From: Macrosoma leucophasiata
Taxonomy: Eukaryota; Arthropoda; Insecta; Lepidoptera; Hedylidae
DNA length: 64,000 bases
Assembly: GCA_036365455.1 (NCBI GenBank)
Contig: JAWQUS010000032.1
Span: 18,794,001-18,858,000, forward strand
Reading direction: 5' to 3'
The notes under the pieces were generated by a model that saw only the letters and a program-made list of their open reading frames with translations, did no database searches and had not been told where the DNA came from. Position 1 is the first letter of the stretch. Each line of letters opens with the position of its first letter. Position numbers and translations under genes: made by a program. Shown piece by piece: positions 9,504-19,300 of this stretch.

Positions 9504-10845
9504 TAATTCTTTTTATTATTTTTTCTTGTAATTTTGTATAATTTTGTTTGTTTATTCCACTGTCAATAATATTTTTATATTTTTCATCATTACTGCGTTT
9601 ATACTGAATTCTTATTATTTCTTGTAAAACATTTCTGCATATATGATTTAGATTATTTCGTGGTCGACCTAAATACGAATATCTCAAGTCGATGAAGTTT
9701 GTATGTTGTAATTGTGTGCTCAGGAGTTTGAATACGTTAGTGATCTGCTCTGTGTTCAAGTAATTATTTTTGTCGGTTTCACAAAACATAATATTTGTAT
9801 TTATAAGCTGGCTCGCGTGGTAATATAAATAAGATCTGAGTTTCATGGGATCTTTGTCATTTCTTCCTGTTAGGATTAATATGTAGTCATCCTTACCATA
9901 ATTTTTACAATCTGTTTGCATACATTCGAGAATTTTATCTGTCGTAGCACCTGGTTTTAAGTCGCTAAATACCTTATAGTTGTTGCCAAGAGTTTTTTGT
10001 AGGTATTTACACACGCCACTACCCTGCTCGTCCCCAAAAATGTGCACTTTTTGTAACATTGCTTCATTATTTATAGTATTAACGCCATCTAGCGTGACGT
10101 AGTTTTTACACTGCACAGTATCCCTTTCCATTGAACGACTTACATGAATATGATATTCTCCGCTAGATGTCTCTTTATTGTTATTGTATGTATCATTGTC
10201 CATAAAACTGGTATTTGATGATAAGGTTAAGTCAAGTTTCGTTCGGTTTATTATATTTTTTCTTTTCTTGGCAGTGGATTTCTTTACATCTGACGTGCAT
10301 ATATGTGTAAGTTTTTTAATTTTGTTTTCGTAGACAACTATTTGTTTTTTGAGCGCGTAATTTTCTGTTAGAAGGTTTTCTATTTCTTTTTCAGCTATTG
10401 TTAGGTTATTTTGCAGGTTAGCGTTTTTTTGTTTTAGTTCCTCTGTATATTCGTCTCTGTTAATTTCTCTCAAATCTGGACAACTCCTATTTATTTTATT
10501 GTTTGATGAATTTGACAAGAAAGAATTAAATTCTAGTTCATTTTCTGAAGTTGTGTCATCCGTTAAAGAGTCAAAAGAGTTTTTGGTAGATACGTTTATC
10601 ATTATGTTGCTATTTCTTTTCCGAAAAGTTATGTTATCTGAAAAGTCCTTGTCAGAGTTATCTTGTTGTTGTATTTCTAAGCATTTGAAGCATTTCCACG
10701 AGTCCTTGTTCTGTTTTGTCATCAGATAGAATCTCTTTGAGGTAACATTTCCACAGTCTAGATGATAATACTCGTTGCAGAGTGAACATTTTATGCTTTG
10801 TTGACTTGTTATATTTGTTTTACATTTAATACAGAGTTGCGCCAT
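9466..10845 (-). CDS. LINE B ORF1 protein with PHD finger, coiled coil and esterase-like domain
   Basis: 459 codons. Residues about 5-55 form a PHD-type zinc finger (CIKCK, then CSLCNEYYHLDC, ending WKCFKC). Residues about 130-185 are a Glu/Lys/Leu-rich predicted coiled coil. The C-terminal half resembles the SGNH esterase described in CR1-like ORF1 proteins: block I here is FGDEQGSG around residue 272 (canonical GDS has become GDE) and block III is GRND at 327-330. ORF1 proteins bind the element RNA as a nucleoprotein; a role of the PHD in targeting is speculative. Its end overlaps the start of ORF2 by 38 nt in another frame, so ORF2 may be made by termination-reinitiation. Confidence 0.85.
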   Translation of the reverse strand: MAQLCIKCKTNITSQQSIKCSLCNEYYHLDCGNVTSKRFYLMTKQNKDSWKCFKCLEIQQQDNSDKDFSDNITFRKRNSNIMINVSTKNSFDSLTDDTTSENELEFNSFLSNSSNNKINRSCPDLREINRDEYTEELKQKNANLQNNLTIAEKEIENLLTENYALKKQIVVYENKIKKLTHICTSDVKKSTAKKRKNIINRTKLDLTLSSNTSFMDNDTYNNNKETSSGEYHIHVSRSMERDTVQCKNYVTLDGVNTINNEAMLQKVHIFGDEQGSGVCKYLQKTLGNNYKVFSDLKPGATTDKILECMQTDCKNYGKDDYILILTGRNDKDPMKLRSYLYYHASQLINTNIMFCETDKNNYLNTEQITNVFKLLSTQLQHTNFIDLRYSYLGRPRNNLNHICRNVLQEIIRIQYKRSNDEKYKNIIDSGINKQNYTKLQEKIIKRISAEDYQSKFFRS

Positions 10846-11258
10846 CTTGTGGTGAGAGGAAGTATTAGTTTACTGGGTCCAAAGTCCAATGTTGAGTTAA
10901 CAGTTAGATTAGTTTTTGGTAGGAATACCGTTAAGTGTATTTAAAAAGTTAATCAGTTTAATGTAGTTTTTTATCACTTTTCCACTTCCGACAGTATTTT
11001 TTATTTTTGAACAGTTTGGTCAGTCACTAATTTTATGAGTTTAATTGTTTATTTACGTTTTTATACTGTTAAAATTCACTTGGTAATTTTGGCACTGTTT
11101 CTTTATAATTTTGATCACAAACACTTGTACTTAATATTTTTGTGCAATACTTTAATATTTTGAAAACTTTTAGAAATAATATTCACTTAAACATTTATAA
11201 TTAATTTTTATTTACGGAGTTCATGTTTGACAGATAAGCGCCATCTGTGACAGCTTAA

Positions 11259-12044
11259 ATGGAGCACATTGCAGAATTAAATGCAATTGTAAGGGCATGT
11301 ATACACTGGCTTTCCCAAAATAATCTAAAAGTCAACGTCAACAAAACTAAATTCCTACAGTTCTACAATAGAAAACCAAAAAGTAATCAAATACGTATAA
11401 CTTACGATGGTGAGGATATTCATGAATCTCATGACACAACGTTTCTTGGAATCAAAATAGATTCTAATTGCTCATGGAAACTTCATATAGAATCGGTTAA
11501 TAATAAATTGAATGGTTTTGTATATGTATTGTGGAAATTAGCACGTACTACAGACTATAAGACTGCTCTTATAGCGTATCACGGACATGTAGCCTCCTTA
11601 CTGCGTTATGGAGTGAGATTGTGGGGTAACGCAGTTAATGTGAGTGATCTTTTCATAACACAAAAGAAATGTTTACGCGCTATTTTTAATGAACCACCCT
11701 GGGGTTCATGCAGACCATACTTCAGAAAGCATAGACTATTGACCTTACCATGTATCTATATTTTGGAAACTTGCAAATTTGTGAAAACTCATATGCAATT
11801 ATTTACTAAATTTAGCGAACATTATAAATATGGTTCAAGGCATTTTGACAGACTAGTTGTACCAAAATATGTTAAATCTAAGTTACAATCTCGCAATTCT
11901 TACTCAACAGCCATTAAAATTTATAACAAGTTACCTAAATCCTTAAAAGAAGTGAATGGAAACACTTTTCACTATAAACTGTGTAACATGTTGACTGAAC
12001 AATGTTTTTATTCCCTGGACGAATACTTAAATTATAAATTTTGA
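11259..12044 (+). pseudogene. LINE A ORF2, C-terminal part after interruption
   Basis: The same LINE continues here: 261 codons beginning with the RT thumb (WLSQNNLKVNVNKTK, FLGIKIDSNCSWK) and running through the C-terminal region to TGA at 12042-12044. It aligns colinearly with the corresponding part of LINE B ORF2. Joining codon 6376-6378 to 11259 restores the protein alignment with no codon missing, which fixes the insertion point of LINE B. There is no own start: the methionine at 11259 is internal to the original ORF. Confidence 0.85.
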
Positions 12045-12362
12045 CTTTAAAATAATTATTCTTGTTGACATGATATTACGTATGATCTATTTTTTTGTTT
12101 TGTAAATGTTCCAATATTTTTTTTTTCCGTGTTTGACTAGCCAAAATGAAATGTTATTATTATCCAAATATAATTTGATCAATGTGTAAATGGAATCGTA
12201 ATGGTTATAATGTAGTAATTGATAAAATATATTCTGTTCTGTTATTTGCATGCCAATGAAGTGGTGAAATATGAAAGGACATTATTTTATTATACTGAAG
12301 ATCTCATGTACTATATTTCTAGCAAATAAATAAATTCATTTATTCATTCATTCATTCATTCA
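12045..12362 (+). repeat. LINE A 3' UTR with ATTC microsatellite tail
   Basis: About 280 bp of AT-rich 3' sequence follow the LINE A stop and end in an (ATTC)n run at about 12335-12362. This fits the simple-repeat 3' tail typical of CR1-group LINEs and gives the 3' limit of the copy. Confidence 0.65.
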
Positions 12363-12759
12363 TACCTATCTACTCACCGTGAGAGGTTAGAATTCAGCAG
12401 AACTTCCTAAAGATTTATTAATTTTGATATTTTTTATGTGCTTACTTAAAATAGGATTATTACTTAAAGTCTTCAGCAACCTTTACGGTGCGTTCCAGAA
12501 AGCACTCGCTTCAATCACGGTTAAGTACTACCACACCGTGTACAAAATTCCATAAAAACGCTTAATTTGGTCTCTATTGCACAGACATCAATCAGTGACG
12601 TGTTTTTACACGTGCACCTGTGTGCGTAGCACGTAGAGAACATCAAACGTCTCCCGTGCGTCTCCCATAAGAGGGGAGGAGGTTGGGTGAGGCGGGGAAA
12701 TCGGGCGGGACGTGGAAGTATCCACGGAATAGATAAATACAGATGAAAAGGCTTTAAAA
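12363..12759 (-). repeat. Family G copy (about 12530-12730) and flanks
   Basis: From about 12535 to 12725 the sequence matches, in reverse complement, the 209-bp insert at 59113-59321 (shared: CCATAAAAACGCTTAATTTG, ACGTGCACCTGTGTGCGTAG, CGGGCGGGACGT). Related copies occur at about 39710-39800 and 40030-40240. The sequence before 12530 is unassigned. Confidence 0.6.
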
Positions 12760-12761
12760 GA

Positions 12762-13345
12762 CTATTCCACGACACGGTCTTCAGGGTCCGGAAGAAAGGG
12801 TAAGCGTGGCCTCGCACCGGGTTGCCGCTTATTACACTATCCGGTCGACTGGGCCCTAACTCAGTCATAGTACAAATATGAACAGTATGGAAACTACGTA
12901 CAAAACGTTTAAACGGCGCAATACAAGCGGTTCTCGCGGTGCTGCAGCTCCGAATCACTCGCTACTCGAGGGTCGATGCTTTTTTTTGTCGGGCTTTTTG
13001 TACCCGGCCTGTCTCGAGACGGCACTAGTCTACTTCACCGGGCAATCGGCGAGCGCAGAAGGCGCTCCAGCCTAAGCAAAAAAGTTAGCGCAACTGCCTA
13101 AGGGTGACCCATGCGGGTCCGTGCCTCGGCTTACGACGTTGCGATTATGCACATGTTTGTATGAGTGTGCCGTTTTGAACGTTTTGTAAGTAGTTTCCAT
13201 ACTGTATATTATACATAATTGTACTGTGTGTAGTTAGGGCTTTAGGCTGACCGGGCCGCTCCGGTCTCCCTAACTCCCTAAATGTTATTACACTACCCTG
13301 ACTCTTGCTATCGTACCCTGTACCGTGCCGCGTAATTAGTCCACT
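12762..13345. mobile_element. M1 MITE copy 1, interrupted
   Basis: The left end (CACGACACGGTCTTCAGGGTCC) and right end (GGGTACGATAGCAAGAGTCAG in reverse) match the terminal inverted repeats of the cleaner M1 copies at 32306 and 40506. Between about 12981 and 13145 roughly 160 bp of unrelated sequence is inserted; its segment CCTAAGCAAAAAAGTT recurs near 48032, so the insert is another dispersed element. The copy is decayed. Confidence 0.6.
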
Positions 13346-14850
13346 AAACGAGTGTATTTTGCCAATCATCACCTAACCGAATGACGTCTAATGTGAAAGA
13401 TGCTTGCAACAGTGTTGTGCGTCATTAGAGGATAAGGAATCGTCCATTAATCACGTGAAGCTCGAAAGGGGGAAGAGGGATTCAGGAAAAATCACTAAAC
13501 ATCACACAATTTCAAACAATTTCCGGCCCAGAGGCATAACACCTAAGGCCTCAGGAGTCGCATCTGCATTTTAACCTTGATCTGTCTATAGGCTGCAGTC
13601 ATCACTTAACATCAATGTGAACTGCATGCTCGTTTGCCACTTCCGTTACATAAAAAAGGTAGGTAGGTAGGTAAATGTGACTTACCCATCGAGGCTGAAG
13701 AATCGGCGAGGTTTCAGGTATCAAGGAATAGTGGTCGTAAAATAAAGGATACCTAAGGTATTAGAGGTGGCAACGCATCTGCATTTTGATTTCTGGTTTT
13801 TGTGTAGATGTCTATAGGCTGCGGTCATTACTTAACATCCATGTGAGCTGTATGTTTGTTTGTCACCTTCTTTACTATTACATAAAAATAATCATGAGAG
13901 CGCGTGCGCGAGGATCGTAAGGACGATTGCATCCGACCAAATTCAACCTGTGCGTAATACAACAGTACCTAAATCTCTAGATATATTATGTACCCAAACG
14001 ATCGTTTACTGTTTCACGCTTAGAGATTAAGCCTGGGTTGCGCCAAGATATTATTACATACTTATAGAATAAGTTAGAGAAGGATGTGAAGTGAAATGTT
14101 ACAATTTTTATGTTCAAACTTTAACTATAACCTCTGAAATAATAATTTGTGGCTGTAGGACTTAACGTCTTTTACTATTTAATGGATCTGAATTAGAATT
14201 ATCAGAAATAAAAAAGGACTATAATACCCTGTAGCTTTTATCTACAGAGTGTACCTAATAATTTCATTTTGTACTACACTACATCGGTGGTATTGGTACA
14301 TAACACACGGATAAAAACGACAACTCGTATTTCGTTAATAGTTTATGTCGTATAAAATGATTTAAACATTTAATGGCATTATTAAAAAATAAAAGCAAAA
14401 ATAAATTACTTATAGGTTAACTAGCAATCGGTTGGTAACAAATTAACAAACTGTTATATAATGTATTGTGTTATCATCACATTATATGAGATAAATTCGC
14501 TTCAAACTTTTAATGAACTTTGTACAAGAGCTGTGAATTGCACAAAACAATTAAATTTAACATTATATTAAGATTGGTAAAAAATAAATATTATGTACAA
14601 GTTTTCAAAAAACGTTAAACTTCGGAAAACCTGTATCGACCTTGTTTTTATTTTTAAAACAGTACTTAAAAATATTTTAAAATTCTAAAATTCGTTTAAA
14701 CGTCGCATCGTCAAAAAAATGAATTAATTATTTCATAATTTGTTACTAAAATACAATTTGAACTGTTCATTTGTGTACAAATTGTTAAACTTTGTAAAAC
14801 ATCAATTAACAAAGCAAATTACTGAAGACCTAAGGTTTGGCATGGAACAT
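13346..14850. repeat. Two F1 copies (minus) and AT-rich sequence
   Basis: F1 fragments in minus orientation lie at about 13508-13662 and 13735-13890 (CTATAGGCTGCAGTCATCAC in the first). From 13900 to 14850 the sequence is AT-rich and I see no gene, RNA or clear repeat boundary. Confidence 0.55.
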
Positions 14851-15830
14851 TTGTACTCATCCTGTTAGATTTTAGTAATGCATTCAATAATGTAGATTAT
14901 GATGTATTACTTGCAATTCTCCGCTGCCTACATAATATTATGTCCAACAGTGATTGACTGGTTCCATAGTTACTTGTCTGGTCGCCGGAAGCGTAGAGTG
15001 GACGATTCTTTTTCCACTTGGTGCGTCGTTACTGGCGGTTTTCCGCAAGTTGGCGTGTTGTCTCCTTTTCTTTTTCTACTTTCATTAGTATTACACTCAA
15101 AACCTAATTCCTCTCAACTACCTCTATGCTGACGACTCAAATTCATTATCAAATTATACTAATAGATTTTGCCTGGTGCCATTAAAGTCTAGACTACATC
15201 AATCGTCAATATCTGTGTCAATATTTCGGCCTTCATATCAATACATTAACAACTCAGATTAATTGTTGTAGGGACCTCAAGAATGGTGTCGAAAATCGAC
15301 TTCACCAAAATACCACAAATTATACTTAGTAGTTCTCCAATTCCTTATAGTGATAATGTTTAACAAACTGGGCTTTACAAATATGTGAAGTCGGCAAGAA
15401 TCTGTTGGCTGTTTGAGAAGACTTTAGAATTTTTTAACTAGTTGCGCTTGCTCGATGTATTCTCCTCCCTATATTAAACTCCGCCGACATAATAATATGT
15501 TATTTTGATTTGACCCACGAGCAACTTAACAAATTTGAGCGACTCCAAAATCTTTGCGTACGGATCATATATAGCTTATGCAAATATGTCCAAACTTCTC
15601 AATTTCGTGTTGAGCTCAAGTGGCTTCCTATACGTCTTCGCAGGAACACTCATATTCTCTCTCTTCTTTACTGTCATTATTCATTCCACAGTCTCCTGGC
15701 TATCTTATAAATAATTTCAGTTATCTACGATTCTCTGAAAATTTACTTCTTTAAATTCCTCCTCACTCTTCTTCCTTAATTGCTAATTCCTTTACAGTAA
15801 CTGCTGTACGGCTATGGAATTTCTTGCCCA
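14850..15830 (+). pseudogene. Degenerate LINE reverse transcriptase fragment
   Basis: Pieces of a non-LTR RT are readable in several frames: LLDFSNAFNNVDYD near 14860, IDWFHSYLSGRRKR near 14960, GFPQVGVLSPFLF near 15035, and a C-terminal LERLQN/LKWLPIRLR motif near 15540-15640. Stops and frameshifts divide it, and the YADD region near 15130 is broken. The motif style is that of the jockey/CR1/RTE group; the exact clade is not decidable by eye. Confidence 0.7.
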
Positions 15831-15954
15831 TAATCATACGTCAAACACAGACTCTAGAATCACTTAGAAACAACTTTATGATTATTACTTTAGGCATAAC
15901 ATCTCAGGATTAGAAACGCAAACATCGAAATCTCTGGTTTCATATAAATGTAGA

Positions 15955-16110
15955 TAGACTTACACAAGAGACAGACACATATTATTCTTTAAGTGTGACG
16001 AACCACACTTATAGAATAATTTGTGTGTCTGTCAGTCTATCCGTCACAGCCAACCTGCGTCGAAATTACTCGGTTCACATGAGGAACCCTAAAACCCATA
16101 GATTTTTGTT
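15955..16110 (+). repeat. Short palindrome and repeat of the P group
   Basis: ATTATTCTTTAAGTGTG and its near reverse complement CACACTTATAGAATAAT enclose a 6-nt loop at about 15979-16020. Beyond it, GTCTGTCAGTCTATCCGTCACAGCC resembles the GTCT microsatellite region of the P elements. It lies just beyond the 3' end of gene A. Confidence 0.5.
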
Positions 16111-16138
16111 CGTCCTGAACTAATCCCCAATGTCTCGA

Positions 16139-16144
16139 TTTATT
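16139..16144 (-). terminator. Polyadenylation signal of gene A
   Basis: AATAAA on the minus strand, about 88 nt after the gene A stop codon (16234-16232). The short 3' UTR fits a compact terminal exon. Confidence 0.5.
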
Positions 16145-16231
16145 TTACCATCTGCCCGATTTTAAATTTAACAAAATCGAACCACCCTAGATTCAACTGG
16201 CACTCCACCGAGATACATAATACGCGTGCAG

Positions 16232-16327
16232 TTAGGTGAAGGTTTTCTGTATGGGATACTCTACGAGGATGGTGAGTGGCACCGCCAGTAAATAACTGAA
16301 GAATCCTGTTGTCACCGTATCTGCTGC
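16232..16327 (-). CDS. nrf-6-like: Gene A exon 12 (C-terminus)
   Basis: 96 nt, acceptor AATTCCAG, ending TAA. Encodes the last membrane span (GFFSYLLAVPLTILV) and the family-typical tail EYPIQKTF. Confidence 0.88.
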   Translation of the reverse strand, partial: AADTVTTGFFSYLLAVPLTILVEYPIQKTFT

Positions 16328-19300
16328 CTGGAATTATAAAACAGTATATGAGAAAGTCAGTTTCTGATGATCTGGTCTAATTAATAAGTGTGCGAGTCGG
16401 ACTTGTGTTCACAGGGTTTTTCTTATGTCATGAAGTGGCAAACAAGCATCATCATCATATTAGCCGAATGACGTCCACTGCTGGACCAAAGCCTTCCCAA
16501 TCAGGGGGATATACCAAATCACCACGTTTGGCATGCGTTCGGCATGCGGCAATTGCAGTGGCGGTAGTTTTCTCACAGGACGCTGCTGAAGACCTCCACC
16601 CACTAGTAGAAGGATTTTCTTCTAATGGAAGAGAATTCTTCCACCAGTGCAATCAGTCAACCGAACAGTGACGGTCCAATCATTCCAATGGGGCGGTAGT
16701 AAGTGCAATAACGCAAGATGGGCAGCAGCATCCTGAGTTTAAATACTACCACTGCACATGCCCAGCGTGGCGATTATAGCATATCCCCCTTATGGGGAGG
16801 GTTTGGTCCAGCTGGTGGATATCTTTCGGCTGATATGATGATGATATACAATACAAGAACATGGAGCAACAGTTAAATAGACTATACAAGAATATAGAGC
16901 AACAGTGGCCACCGGCCGCGGCGGACCGGAGGGGAGTAGCCGTAGCGTTTATTCCCAATGTAAAACAGTCTGTCATTTTTTGCGGCGGGTTTGTGTGACA
17001 CACACATGCACAACAAAAATCGTCTATTACTACGAAACTCACACCTTGACTTCAACAAACACATAAACAATTTCACGCACACATTTAAATATCTCGGCGA
17101 CAGGCATAGGGTCACTTGTGCTTGTACTTTGACAGAGGGGAAAGCCTGCATATGGCAATTCCCCTCCGGTCCCCTCCCGGCCCGTGTTGCTCTACGATGC
17201 AAGATGACTTACAACACTGACGACGGAGGTGTGCGTGATGGAGCGCGCGGCCACCAGCTGCGTGTTGATGCACCAGTGCAGCATCAGCGCCGACAGCGAC
17301 AGCCGCCCCAGCGCACGGAACCCGCGCCACGAGAGCAGCCGCCGCTGGAAGTCTAAACAGATTGTTTTTTTTTGGGTCTTGAAGTGGCAAACAAGCATAC
17401 AGTTCACATTCATGGTAAGTAATGCTGTAGCCTGTAAACATCTACATGAAACGGCGGACTTACAAATAGGATTATTTAATTTTTGCCTCCCCCAAAATTG
17501 ATATCGTAAAAAAATCAGCTATTCAATTATTTTAAGCCAAAAGACTAACCTCCTTATTGATATAAATAGAATGCATTGTCTTTGTCAGTTGCATTGTCAA
17601 ATGTAAAGGATAGAAAAAGACAAAGGAGAGATTAGCAACACCTTAGCTAAAATACGTTCATGAATAGGGGTATATCTCTATAAGATATAGAGAAATTAGA
17701 TAATTTTAGTCAATATTTTTTACGCTTAAAGAAATAACTTTCTGACATTGAATTTGACAATTTAACAGACAAAAATGTGAAAATATTTTCTTTTGCTTGT
17801 GTTGCTTGCATGCCTGCCCATAGGGGTATTTTTTAAAAGTTTTTTGTAGAAGAGTTCAATGTACAGAATTGAACTCTTCTACTTAAATTTTTAAGATATT
17901 ATTTTTAAAAAGACCAAATACATCGTACTACGTTTAATGCGGCGGAGTTTTTCTCAGTATATATCAGCTTTATGAACCATGTTAATGAGTGTCATCTTAT
18001 GAATAAATAAGTTTATAATTCTGTAAATATACATACAATAAAATGTGTAACGTACTGTCTATATTATTGATGTTTCCCACCGAGTAGATAAAGGCTAGCA
18101 CGACGAAGAGCGGTCGCTCGAGCGCCAGGAAGGCGGTGGTGGCGACGCGCGACGTGTACTCGCGGAAATAATATCCACTCAGCCACCACAGTGCCATCAG
18201 TGGCACGCTCCATACGCACACACGCATTAGCCACTGTGGACACAAATTATACATACAATCAGACGGGTAATTATAGACCCGCACAATCGTTATTGGTTAA
18301 CCATAATTTAAGTTATTGAAATAAGTATCAAAAAAATGTTATATTATTTTAAGATGAAAGACAAATAACGTAAAAGAGAGAGTACGGAGTTAACACCTGG
18401 GTCCAGAAATGTATGGAACGGTATAACTCTTTTTCGTGTATGGGTTCCCCACTTAGCCAAATAGATAAGATAAATACATTGTAAATAATAATATGTTCTA
18501 TTATGGTCACAACAGAAATTATTTAAAAAAAACCATTAAAAAATACACTTACACTCACAGCCCCACACTAGGTATAAACCCTGTGTCGTGGGTGCCTTTG
18601 TACACACACAACACATACACAAACACCTAGGCCCGGCCACGGTCATCTCACACCGTTACACTAACCGGGTCGTCATTAAATGAATTTTCCTTCTGAGTCG
18701 CTCAGAACAACAGAAAACACGTGAGAATTGTTCAGCAAATTATTTAATAACAACATAAAAGTCTCTGACACTCTCTGATCACGCCACAGGAGGCTTAAAT
18801 AATGGCAACCCATTAAACGTCCCACTGCTGGGCACGAGTCTCTACCCTTTTTGGGGGAGGCCTGGAGCTTACTCCACCACGCTGCTCCAATGCGGATTGG
18901 TGGAGGTGGGTGGGTTAGTGGCCAACCTGCTGTCGGATGTTTTAAAACCGCCCATAAGGCCTCCGACAAGGTTTAACGACTGCTATCCATCGATAGCAAC
19001 CGGGACCGACGACTTAACGTGCCCTCCGAAGCACAGAAACGCGCATTTAATTTGCCACTAGCGGTCACCCATCACACTACCAGCCATGCGCGCTTCCTAG
19101 GTTATATTCTTTAGGATATAATGTATATTATTTCTATAGGAGGCTTATCTACACAAAAAAGAATGGTACGTGGAATTACCTTGTGCTTAGTGATCTTGTA
19201 GCTGCGCTCTTGAATCTCGAACTGCAAGTGTCCGTGGAAGAGGCCACACAAGCAGGCGGGCAGGCTGCCCCACGGCATCACGTAGAAGTTGGTGAACGAC

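Larger units (their letters stand above)
6376..11258 (-). mobile_element. LINE B, near-full-length CR1-type LINE inserted in LINE A
   Basis: The element spans about 4.88 kb on the minus strand: a 5' UTR (11258-10846), ORF1 (10845-9466), ORF2 (9503-6612) and a 3' UTR ending in tandem hexamers GACTTT (plus-strand AAAGTC repeats at 6376-6404). Both ORFs are open. The element splits the RT of LINE A, with at most a 1-3 bp A-rich duplication at the junctions. ORF1 carrying PHD and esterase-like domains is the published hallmark of CR1-clade LINEs, including lepidopteran Zenon-type elements. Confidence 0.88.

Noticed and set aside
17112..17441. ORFs of 109 and 121 codons around gene A exon 11
   Set aside because: They are out-of-frame or antisense readings of exon 11 plus the adjoining MITE.
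18056..18081. Alternative donor GTGGGA after FIYS in gene A exon 10
   Set aside because: It would leave phase 0, which does not join to exon 11. The GTACGT donor at 18055 keeps the frame and the family alignment.
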